From: Patiria miniata
Lineage: Eukaryota > Echinodermata > Asteroidea > Valvatida > Asterinidae
Assembly: GCF_015706575.1 (NCBI RefSeq)
Contig: NW_024037069.1
Coordinates: forward strand, 37,779,315-37,843,314
Length of the DNA stretch: 64,000 bases
Direction: 5' to 3'
The translations under genes and the position numbers were made by a program. Position 1 is the stretch's first letter; every line of letters begins with the position of its first letter. Shown here one piece after another: positions 12,101-24,100 of the stretch. The notes under the pieces were generated by a model. It saw only the letters and a list, made by a program, of their open reading frames with translations. It was not told the origin of the DNA and searched no databases.

Positions 12101-15100
12101 AGGTAAAGTTGTTGTTTTGACCAACTTCGAGACTATTTTCGTGCACAAAAATTAAAATCAATTTTCCTGGAGACTTCCCTTTATCAACGACAAACTCATA
12201 CGAAGGAGCTTTTTGAAATGAACCAGTTATGCGTGTACCGCAGTCAGACATAGGCCTATATTCTATTTTATATCGTGTTCTTACAAAAGAAAAAAAAACC
12301 GCCTGCGCTCCCTCCAAAAATTATTACGCTTGGAGAGGAACAGAATGAATTTTGTTTCGACCAACGGCCATTTTGTGCAAATGATGGCCCTTAAGGGACA
12401 TGAAGGACTTAAATATTGACGTCAAATTTGACATTAAATTTCACAATTTCGGGGTTCCTCCGGGGCCACCACATCAAGTGAAATATAGAACACGGCGGCT
12501 AGAGCATATAGGCCTACACACATCGCAGACTCTTCTGGGAGTCATCAATCGAATTCATTCAAAACACTTATTGTTTTGATCGCACAAATCCTCCCGAATC
12601 ACATGATTAAGCTGTTTGACAGAAAACAAAGTCAACCTTGTCCCTTCTGGGCCATCTGCGCACCGAACGAAAACTGGAAAACATGACCACTCTTGGCTCG
12701 ACCACTGTGCTTCAAATGCATTGTAACCCGCAGTCATGTTCTAGTCATTTATTGAAAAGTGGAAGGTCCATGAATGCTCAATCGTTCCGATATGTATTAT
12801 TGATCTAGTCAATTCATGGCAGAGACGAAAACTTCAAAAGAGCCGGGTTTCTTTCATCTCGCAAACGGGGAGGCAGATTCTGCTGTCCGAAGCCAGACTT
12901 AATGATGTTTTTTCCTCCACATTAAAGACGCAAGACGTCAACGGGAAGCCAATAAAGGCCGACGCGATACAAAAACATCCCTTGCGTGCAATGTCAAGGA
13001 AAATATAGAGTGCATCTTTCGACTCGATCCTTTCAGAGCTTTAGTTGGGACCGATACCATAGTTGGGGCAAAATAAAACAAAACGGATGCCTGTTTGCAA
13101 TGCAGTGGAAGGCCTGAGGTAGGATCAAGTAGTTTCTATACTTTGACGGTGTTATTTTAATGCCTCTATACAGTCTCGGCTGTTTCTTTTTGAGTATTCA
13201 CAGTCTGCAGTGCCAGAGGTTTATTTTGGTCCGCCGAGCAGATTGTTTGCTTTTTTTGACACAGTCAACCCGCACACCAAGTTATTGTTATCAACTTTGT
13301 GATGATTACCCCGCTGTAACAACATTACAGTTTTGACTTAATGTAGCGGTTAGGTGATTTTAACGAGATGTATGATAGGCCTATTTGTGATTTTAACTAG
13401 ATAAGAATCATTGAAACCCAATCACCCGATATCGGTATGTAATACATGGTCACCTTCGAAAGCTTTTAAAAACCAATCGTCATCAATACTCATGTCATGC
13501 ATGATCTGAACAGGGAGCGTACTTTATACATGTATGCGATTGAACCTTTACATCTTTACAAATATTATTTGTTCGTGTTTTACAGTCTGCAAAGAAACGC
13601 ATGAAAGGCATATAGAACCATTTGCTATCCATGCATTTGGCTTGTCAGATAATAGGTATATACACAATTTTTTTTAAATGTGTGACGTCACGATGACGTC
13701 ATCAAAGACGCGATTTTCTCAACACATATAACAGAAGTTCCTATCGTCATGAAACTTTGTGGATAGGTAGATAATGTCACAAGTATGCAAAATTTAAAAT
13801 GATGTAACCATGACGTCATCGGTTGATATTTTATGAATTTCTTAATATTTAAGATTTTATTCCGCTTACACAATTTTACACTTTCTTTCATCAAGACCAC
13901 AATGAAAAAAATGTGCATTGACACTAATAGCTATAAGACACGGTTGGTTTACTAGATTTGGCAGCCAAAGTGATGACGAATCACACATTTTAGCACGAAT
14001 TTTGATGCACGTCTACATCAACATTTAACTAACTAAAAATGTAGAGCGTTCAATTTAAATCTTAAAGCACATGCGATTCCACTTTTCAACGATTCACTTT
14101 CAAAAATAACGTGTTCAAATTCAAATTTTATATTGGGTCATTCAAATTCACCGGAGCTTCAGCTTCACGTTGCGTCAGTTTGGTGGTTCGAATTCGCCAT
14201 TAAGTAGGCCTAAGGATTTGTGAAATGTGAGCAAAGGAATTCGAAACCGTTTCATGTCATTAATTTGTTGGTCAGAATTCAAGGAAGTGTCTTTGTTCGA
14301 ATTTAAAAATACAGAACAGCTGTTTCCCACAGCATTCAGCCACAAAGCAGCAGTCAACAAAAATAACCATTATATTGATCACTTTTTTGCATAAAAAGAA
14401 AGCAGATGTTACTGAAATGAAGCATGTTTACGATAAAGCTAACTGAGAAAAGAGCAAAGGTAAATATTTATGAACATAATTATAACAAAAACTAGAGCTA
14501 TGTCTGTTCGATGAACAGAACATAGGGCTTTTCCGTATTTATTTATTTATTTTTTTTTGGGGGGGGGAGTGTGTTTTGTCCATATGCAAAAAGAAACCGT
14601 AGTTAGAGGACTAAATTCTTCACATACATGTATTGGACTTAAAAATTTACACCTTTTAACATGACGTCACATGTCCCGCAATGACGTCATCGTAACAACA
14701 CTTGTCAACGCACATGCTTTTATTGTGGTCTTGATGTGCAACAAGTTTGACGTCAATCCCATTAAAAAAAGGGAACAATTTTGTAAGCGGAATACATTTC
14801 TTAAATATTAAAAAAAAAATAGAAAAATATCAACCGATAATGTCATGGTGACGTCGTTTCAAATTTTGCATACTTGTGACATTACCTACCTATCCACAAA
14901 GTTTCATGAGGATGTGTTTTGGAAATTCGCATTTTTGATAACGTCATCGTGACGTCACAAATTTAAAGAAAAAATTGTGTAAATACCTATTACCTAACAA
15001 ACCAAATACAAAAGGAATTTTGAATTTTGGTAGAGGTCCAAAAATTCAAAAATTCATATAAAATTGCACGACTACGTCATCATGACGTCACCTCATCTTT

Positions 15101-18100
15101 TAACTATAACACATCCCGGTCTACCAACACACCGAGTTTCAATCCAATCGGACTTACTGTTTTGTAGATAAAGGACTTCAAAATATGCACGTTTGTGATG
15201 ACGTCACGTGTCCCATGATGACGTCATCATAACAATACCTGTCAGTGCACATATTGTGGTCTTGATGTGCACCAAGTTTGACGTTAATCCAATGAAACAA
15301 AGTGTAAAATTTTGTAAATGTCATAAAATTTTAAATATTTAACAAATCATAAAAAAATCAAACGATGACGTCATGGTGACTTTATTTCAGATTTTGCATA
15401 CTTGTGACACCATCTACCTATCCACTAAGTTTCATGACGATTGGGCCTTCTCTTATATGTGTTTTCAAAAATGGCATTTTTGATAACGTCATCGTGACGT
15501 CACACTTTTTTCTAAATTTTGGGCAAACACGTATTACCTAACAAACATAATACAAAAAGAATTTTCAATTTTGCATGTTGCGTTCGTGAGACATATATGT
15601 TGAGAACTTAGTCCTGTAACTACGGTATGTTCTTGCATAATTTATGGACACCATAATTCAAACCTTATGAGAATGTAGTCACCTATTATATGTCACCATT
15701 TATTATAAACAGAACCACACATCCTTCCTTATACTTGAAACTTTACATGTCACATGTCACAAAAGGTTACCGAAACAGCCCTATGTTTGTCCACAAACAT
15801 ACTTGACATAAATCTAGTTGTGTTTTTTTTTCGTTGGAAGCAACAGAATTTGTCAAAATCTGAACAAGTGTGCGAACAACTAAATTGCTGAAATGTCAGC
15901 TCAGTTTCAGCTCAGTACTATATAGGCCTACATTTTGAGAAAACAGAGGAAACGTATGCACATGATTTTGTGTGGTCTCGTAACTGCATTCTGTAATTTT
16001 CGCTAACGCAGCGTAAAGGCGGGCACACATAAACCACATTCCAATGATTGTTTTCTTCCAAATGATATCATTTCAGATGTAATAAGTTCACGGGGCATAT
16101 TAATCATATCTTCACTTTGAGCCAGGATTTAATCTCTGCCTTTAAGATTAAAGGTTTGTTTTGCTTCAAATGAAATCCAAAAAATAAACCAAATGCAAAT
16201 GATCCTGCCTTTACTCTGGTATATGAAGTCTGTGTTTCTACAATGTCAACAAATTTTGGCGCGTTTTAACCGCCGGGAATACATAATCCCATTTATTTGC
16301 GAAGCAATCAACCAACTTGAATCTAAATTGCAAAATAAATTGCAATTGCGTGTGAGGGATTACCTTCATGCGCGAATGCTGCCGTTACCCCCCCCCCCCC
16401 CCCCTTCTCTGCTGAATAATCTCAAGTAGTGCAATAAAGAAAGCAAACGTATACATTTTCCGGGCCTTGAACTCCCAACGTTTCTTGTACTTCACACACT
16501 AAACATTGTGCCCACATAATTGACATTTTGGCCAAATTTCTTTCTTTCGAAAGGTTCACTCTTAGAAAAAAAGTACCCAATGTTGCGTTAAATTGTTACG
16601 GAGCTTTTACAGGGACATAGAGGGGAAAAAAAAATTGAAAACATCTTCGTTCGAAAGAAAAAAAATCTTCGTTCGAACGAAAAAAATCTTCGTTCGAACG
16701 AAAAAAATCTGCGTTCGAACGAAAAAAATCTTCGTTCGAACGAAACAAATCTTCGTTCGAACGAAAAAAATCTTCGTTCGAACGAAAAAAATCTTCGTTC
16801 GAACGAAAAAAAATCTGCGTTCGAACGAAAAAAATCTGCGTTCGAACGAAAAAAATCTGCGTTCGAACGAAAAAAATCTGCGTTCGAACGAAAAAAATCT
16901 GCGTTCGAACGAAAAAAAATCTGCGTTCGAACGAAAAAAATCTGCGTTCGAACGAAAAAAATCTGCGTTCGAACGAAAAAAATCTTCGTTCGAACGAACA
17001 AAACTTTTCGTTGTTTTCCCGAAAGATGTTTTGAACAATTAAGTATATCTACTAATGGCTTAAGCCGTGTTTGTTTGGGCTTTCTTTATGCATGAGCCTT
17101 ACAGACTCGCAAATAAAGAAAAGCGGTCTTATAAACATGAAATTAAATCATTGGTTTTCGGTGACTTTTTGTGAGTTTGTAATTGGTATTTATTTTAAAG
17201 CCTAAAGCTTTTGCAAATTGACATTGCTGTTTACTTTAAAGTACTCGTGGTTTGGCTAAAGATTTTAACACTTGTGTAATAACAGGACCCTTTCAGGACC
17301 CTACTTTGCAAGAAAGGCCAGAAATATTGTGGTGCCAAATCACTATCGAACTAAACATGGGAGAGAAAAGCACCTGTTCATCATCGGGATTCCAAACCAA
17401 GACCAGTTTCATAATTGGGGTATAATTTGCAGGGGGCACTTGGGGGCCTGTTTTTCTTGGGGGGGGGGGGCACTCAATCAGTTATGTCACAGTTAAAACA
17501 CTGACCAGGGGGACTACCACCAGATTGTTTCCTTCTCTAATTTCATAGTGCAGGCTGTGACGGCCCTTGCAAAGAGTCCTGGGTTTCAATCCTAATGAGA
17601 ACCATATTTTTTTTTTATCTTATCCCATATTTGTTTCTTTCATTTCGATCAAGCACCAAACCAAATACTACATTCTGTATGTACATTCCACACTGCCAAA
17701 CCTGGAGTGTTAAATATGACACAAACGGTGTTAATCTTGATTTTTTTCCCGTTATCTATATATGACGACACCATTGGTGTAAAATATAACCAATTCTTGG
17801 AATTAACTTTTAAATTAACCACGTCGTCAGCAATGGCGTCTGTGTCTCCGGCCGGCAGCCCAAGTACGCAGATTTTTTTCGTTCGAACGCAGATTTTTTT
17901 CGTTCGAACGCAGATTTTTTTCGTTCGAACGCAGATTTTTTTCGTTCGAACGCAGATTTTTTTTCGTTCGAACGCAGATTTTTTTCGTTCGAACGCAGAT
18001 TTTTTTCGTTCGAACGCAGATTTTTTTCGTTCGAACGCAGATTTTTTTCGTTCGAACGCAGATTTTTTTTCGTTCGAACGCAGATTTTTTTCGTTCGAAC

Positions 18101-21100
18101 GCAGATTTTTTTCGTTCGAACGCAGATTTTTTTCGTTCGAACGCAGATTTTTTTTCGTTCGAACGCAGATTTTTTTCGTTCGAACGCAGATTTTTTTCGT
18201 TCGAACGCAGATTTTTTTCGTTCGAACGCAGATTTTTTTCTTTCTAACGAAGATGTTTTCAATTTTTTTCCCCTCTATGTCCCTTTAAAAGCTCCGTAAA
18301 TTGTACTCTTTGTGGTGGTAAAAAGGGAACATGGTCGTTGGCGGGGCTGCGTAAAACGTTAACCCAACATTGAGTCAAAATTCTTACCCAATGGTGTAGC
18401 GTCAAAATTGTACCCAACAAATGATCACCCTTTCTTTTGACCCCCAGGGGCAGGGGGTGGGGGGTTGGGGGCTCTGTCAACCTTTCTGCATATTTTATTA
18501 ACCATTCTCCTCACCTGACGCCCCAAACATGGATGCTCTGCTAACAAATGGTGTTGTCATGCAGGCCAAGAGACTGACCGTGTTTGAATGTTGGAAATGT
18601 CATGTACATTTTGTACACGTACGATACACACAACACACATCGCGACGTTGCAATTCAATCATCGAACTATTTGTCACAAATATCCAATGTTGTAGGTACC
18701 TCATACTGTCCACGTTTCTCAATGACGTATTTTATCAATCAGTGCATCCTGAAAAGTAAATGATTACTTCTAAATAAAGGTATCGGCGATTTTGAATCCC
18801 ACTCTCGCAGCACGTTCGTTAGTCCACTAACCGCCATGTTGAATGTTACTGTCGATTTCGAGAACGTTCTTTATGCAACATTTGGGCAATATTTTGGGGT
18901 AATATTTACCCGTCTGAGTGCACATATGCCTGTTTTGTTGTACGTTGCAAGGTCAAATGTGCTTTCTTACACTACGTTGTTTACAATTTGAATTTTTCGG
19001 TTGCACAATCACAGGGTCAAATTTCCCTTTAATAGGGTACTGGCAAAATTGTCACTAAACCTATAATTGGGTTAGAAAGTACTCAACGTTTGTATATGTA
19101 CGCAACACATTTACTCAGCAAGTTTTGACACTTCTCTTTTAGAGTGTTGTACGGTCCATTTCCTAAGCAAGTTTTTACAAATTTGTTCTTTTTTATTTTT
19201 TTATTTTATCAGTAATAAACAACATTATTCGTTCTATGAGGTTCTAACAAATAACTCCCTGTCTAGAAAATATTGAGTTTAACGAAATGCAATCTTGCCT
19301 CAGAACACACGGTAATTACGGACATTTTCGACTTCTTGTGAATTTCAACCCAACCTTTTCTCGAAGTCTTTAATATCAATTGCAAGAACTTGTTACTATG
19401 TAGCTTTACAACATAATCTGAAACTTTGGTTTGAAAGACAAAGGCCTATGGGATCATTTATTTTCAGGTATTCTGTTTATTTTCAATAATAACGCCACTC
19501 AAAATCTTAAGAAGATCACGAAACACGATTTTGTCAATAGCACTCTTTATTCCAAAAGTCAGTCAATTAATTGATCGTTGGAAATTACCTCCATCTTGAT
19601 TTCTTGTAAATCCAGCAAGCCAGACGGTATGGTCTCAGTAGTAAGAGATCCTATGCCTTTAAGTACCTTAATTTCCAGTTTTCTGTTACTATTTAAAGTC
19701 CTACATTATTACCACATTCAAAACCTATAGCCATTATTACTAATGAATTGTGTATAATGTGTAAATTAAGAAACGATAGAACGTTTTGACACAGAGTGAA
19801 AAACTAAATCTGGACCGTAGGTTGCCAGTAGAACTCGTTTCCCATGGAATATCTCATCTCTTTAAATTGTTCCCGTGACTCCACCAACCAAAAAACAAAA
19901 CCTAGGAAATGTTTTTAAAAAGCAGAAACGGGACTGTACTATAATGAGGACTTTAGTAGGAAATAAAACACATAATGAGACTTAACCGAACTCTAAAAAA
20001 AAAAAGAGTCCGTGGGGAAGCGCATCTGAAGACGTTAATCCACCCTAGCTTACCTGGCATGACAACTTTCACGTAATTAATCGAGGAAACCCAATCAAAG
20101 CATCCGAGTAAATGATTTTTGTTTCCATGAATAAAAGATATCAGTAGAAAAAGCAATTCCGCTGAAATATTCCACTGTTAAAGTACACTGAGGTTATTTT
20201 CTAACAAGTGTTTGTCGCGACACACGTTTTTAATTGCATGAAAAAATACCCGGATTAAAAGCTCATTTTAACTTACCCCAGTCCAATTCCACCTCATTCT
20301 CAACTGATAGTCGTCAAGGATTCCTTCCAAGCTGTTCACGTGGTCTAGAGCTGTCTGTGCAACGGCTTGCAGTGCGCCCAGGAGCGGGCTGTTAGGGAAA
20401 GCGAAGAAAGCGCCCATGTAGACGGCCGTCTTAGTGCGGGGGTCATCCGTGGCATTTCCCCCGCTGTTTGAAGTGACGGCGCGCGCTAATAGGCCAACTA
20501 AGAGCGTAGCGAGGGACAGAGCGCGCGCCGCCTTAAGCTGACAGGCAACCATCGCTCTGCAAGTTTATTTTACCAAATGGTTGTCATGACTAATCTTCCT
20601 TGCAAAAATAACCAAGCTTTATATTGCCTCCAATTCGACACGTTGCTCTAATGTGTCATTTTGTTTTGCCCATCAGTGATATCAAACTAACTGTTTACAT
20701 TGCACGTGTCAAAATGTACTTTCATGTTGGTAAGCTCGGATTGGGTCGAGGTAATTTTGGTGTCCATGGAAACAGCCAATGGAGATAAAGAGATGATGTG
20801 GACTTGTTCTATTGTGTTTATACAACTGACAATGTATTGGCCGTGGTGATGTGTTGTAAGAGACAAGTTGGGCTCGAAGCTGCCCCCGCATCACCTAGCT
20901 GATTCCATGGCCAAATTATCAGACTCTCACAGTGAGCCGCATGTCTTAAAGGGAAAATACATCATTTGCAAACATCAAAAAATAAAACTACCAAATAATT
21001 TTGAAATACCTTGCTGGACTGTTAGTGAATGACAGTGTAAAGCATCCTGTAAAATCATGGCACCTGGTATACTGTCATTTTCAAGAAAAGTGGTATTTTT

Positions 21101-24100
21101 GTATTAATTTCCAACGCTGATCGGCCGATCAGCGTTGGAAAAAAACTGGCTTTTTTTCAAATACTGGCCCCAATTGACCATCGCACTTGTTTGCAATCGA
21201 TTACAAACCTATGAACGGGTACGAGCCAGCTAGACTGGTTCCCTGACCTTACAATTCCCCAATGTATGTAAACTGCTCTGTTTCTTCTTATATGGAGTCT
21301 GGGAACCAGACTACAGGAAAATGATTGTTTTTCTTGGTTTTTATAGCATTTTCGAACCCAAAACCTCAAAAAAGTCAGTGTAACTATATTTGCTATATAT
21401 TTCCAACCCCCCAATTCCATCCATTTCTGAAAATTACAGTAAAAGCAAATGATGTATATTCCCTTTAACTATGTCTGGCAGAATCTCCAAGTGTCCTCAA
21501 CAATAAATGACTATGTAACCTATTTAGCTCTAAGTAGGTCAAACGGAGAACTCTTAGGTAACTGCCATAACTGAACACTGTCTTCACACACAATTCTTGA
21601 AACGTGTGGGTTTTACCTGTGCTTTGTTCAGCGTTTACTTATAAATGTTTACTCTAAGTTTATGTCAAAAATGTGGTTGTTGTTGCTTTTATAAAAACAA
21701 AATTGTTATTGCAGACAAAACGCGTGCTGGGCATTTAGCTCAAAGGTATGGGAGATGTTATGTTGGTATAGTCAGCCCACATGGCAACTGAAGTGCATCA
21801 TAGCTAGGTTATAGTCCATCCTGAAGTGCATCATAGGTTATAGTCCATCCATGGGTGGCATGGGTGGCTTGTGCGTAAAGCGCTCGCCTATCACCAAGGT
21901 GATCACGGTTCGAATCCTGGCCGTGGATCACATGTGAGTAGAGTTGTGCGTTGGTTCTTCTCCGGGCCCTCCGGTTTTCCTCCCTCCGGAAAAATCAAGC
22001 ACTTTCGATATCAGGTTGTGCTCCGTGGTCATATATGGGTCGATGTGGCCGGCAGCCATAGGCGCCTTTACGTGCCAGCGGCCCGACCACGTTGTAGCCG
22101 CGTCCTTCGCAATTCAGCATACCAGCTGCGAGTAAGGATGATTAGCCTCCCAAATTATTATTATTATTATTACTCATGTGACCTATCAATGCGCTGTGCA
22201 TGTGTGTTGTATACCAGCTCTGTTCTTACCATTACATGCCTGGTCGAGTCCACGCAATAAATGTACTATATCACCCAATGATTTCCATTACGTGCAACGG
22301 CACACAGGAACTATCAACAAGCATGATGATGTCCAGCCCCCACCCTTGTGTTGAATTCGTGAAAAATCCTGGCGAACGTCCAGCGCGGAGAGTCCGTTTG
22401 GCCACACGCCAGCAAAATCCCGCATACATCACTGGTCTGTACCCTCACTATCCATGTATACCCTAAGACAATTGTAGTAAAGTATCTTACCCAAGAACAC
22501 TATCGCCATGCTCCCCGTCATGGTTCAAACCTCCATGACACATGATTGGGAACACCACGGCGGAGATATATAATCTGTAACGGTACATACTTTAAATCAA
22601 ATCCGTTGAAGTGAGTTGTTTTCTCATGATCCCACTGGGGTCTTTGGACGACTGAACACTAGGTGGCGCTATAGCCGTTCATGGCCGAAACTATTGTGTG
22701 TGTGGCTGCCCCTGAATTACTTGGCTACGGCCGGTGTCATATGAAAATCAGACTCCTGTGAAAATCGGACTCCTTCACCCTTTTATTGGTTAAGCTCTCA
22801 GGCTCACGTGACCGGTCACCTCCTAATAATCTTCTATACTGGAGGTGGAATCAGCCGCTTAAAATTCCAGAGGCACACTTGTTACTATCGGTCGTATATA
22901 AGCCAAATATAATTTGGACGCATCCTGCAGAGTGCACAAATCCAAACATTTATGGCTGTTTCTATACCATTATAACTTAAAGTCAAATTCACATTTATAA
23001 ATACTTTCTGGGCCACATCGCAAAATACGCGCTGCGCGCGCGTCAATCTCCATATAAGGAAATACTTAGCACTACGCACGCGAGGCACATGCCATTGACA
23101 TGGCCAGAGGGGCGTTTCACAAAACATGAAGAAAACTTGATGAACAAAATCGTTGGAATTTTGTAAAGGTTTGCTTTTTCTTTACTTTTTGACCAAAAAG
23201 GTATTTATGATTGGGAATATAATTATATGTGCTTGGCCGGTTTTAAAAACTTACGTTTACAACCAGCTAGGGGCCTGGTCGTGGATAGTTCCGCATTTGC
23301 GAATGCGCAACCAGACCCCTTGCCGGAAATAAACGCACGTGTTTAAAATCGGCAAAGCATATATATTCCCTCAGTCCTGGCTGCACTTCTTTTGTGGTAT
23401 CGCAGATGTCCAAACTTCGAATTATATACACCACTGCAGTTAGATAGACCTGTTGCAGTGCACCTTACTATTAATGTATAGTTTGTACGTATGGAAATTT
23501 GAAGAATATGCAGAGTTTCTATAGGGTGCAGTACAGACTGACGGAATTCTTCCTGAATTTTGTATTTATTCTATTCAAATATTTGAAAAATGTGAGTGGT
23601 CTCGTGGGGATGATAAAAAAAGCGAACAAGTTGTATGATTTTATTTTTTGTCACACTTGTTAAAAGCAACTTTCGCACGTGATTTAAGAGCTTCCATTTA
23701 GACAATTAGCTCCAATTTCTTCTTTAAAATTGGTCAAATATCAGCGATTCCGCCACCTGTTCTTTAAATTATATTTAATAAGCTCTTTGTCATTTTTCGA
23801 CAAGCGAAGGCACACTAAAATCTGGGTCCCGATCTGCGGCTAATTCAGGCCGGCTCATGTTCATTAAACAGTGCAATTCGAAATCGAATATTAGATAAAG
23901 TCCATGTTGGAATAATCAAATTCTAAATTATTCCAAACTGCACAGTTCAAATGGAGTGAATTTTCTCTCTTTGCAAAAATGAGAGAACGTAGACATTTTC
24001 ATTAACGTAAAAACTTCAAAAGCCTTGAAACACTCCTGAGAAAGTCCACTACAGAGATCAAACATGAATATACAAGACACATAGAAGCACTTTGTATTTG

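Larger units (their letters stand above)
16596..18299. mobile_element. Foldback element with tandem 21-bp palindromic units in both arms
   Basis: Outer inverted repeats TTACGGAGCTTTTACAGGGA / complement flank the element, with a possible 4-bp ATTG direct repeat at 16592-16595 and 18300-18303. Each arm then carries a long tandem array of CTGCGTTCGAACGAAAAAAA-type units. An 868-bp unrelated interior separates the arms. Confidence 0.85.
7702..20276 (-). other. Large receptor intron between first exon B and exon 2
   Basis: 12.6 kb, mainly mobile-element debris: tandem duplication at 8.5 kb, piggyBac-like MITE at 9.0 kb, TGACGTCA-rich repeats at 13.6-15.8 kb, foldback element at 16.6-18.3 kb, reversed GATCATTTGCA repeat near 19.45-19.75 kb. 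In 9.7-13.6 kb I see no gene or nameable element. Confidence 0.7.

Noticed and set aside
16588..17042. Long open frames on both strands through the left 21-bp array (repeating VRTKKIF, SNEKNLR, FERRFFS)
   Set aside because: The unit is 21 bp with no stop in most frames, so any frame stays open; no coding signal beyond the repeat.
17536..17605. tRNA-like GGGTTTCAATCCT
   Set aside because: B-box-like match alone; no cloverleaf or A box.
17707..18288. 193-codon plus-strand frame and 150-codon minus-strand frame through the right array
   Set aside because: Same artefact of a 21-bp repeat.
16596..18299. CRISPR-like array
   Set aside because: Repeats are contiguous without unique spacers and the genome is animal.
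21729..21790. A-box-like TTAGCTCAAAGGTATGGGAG
   Set aside because: No B box at the right spacing; not a tRNA.
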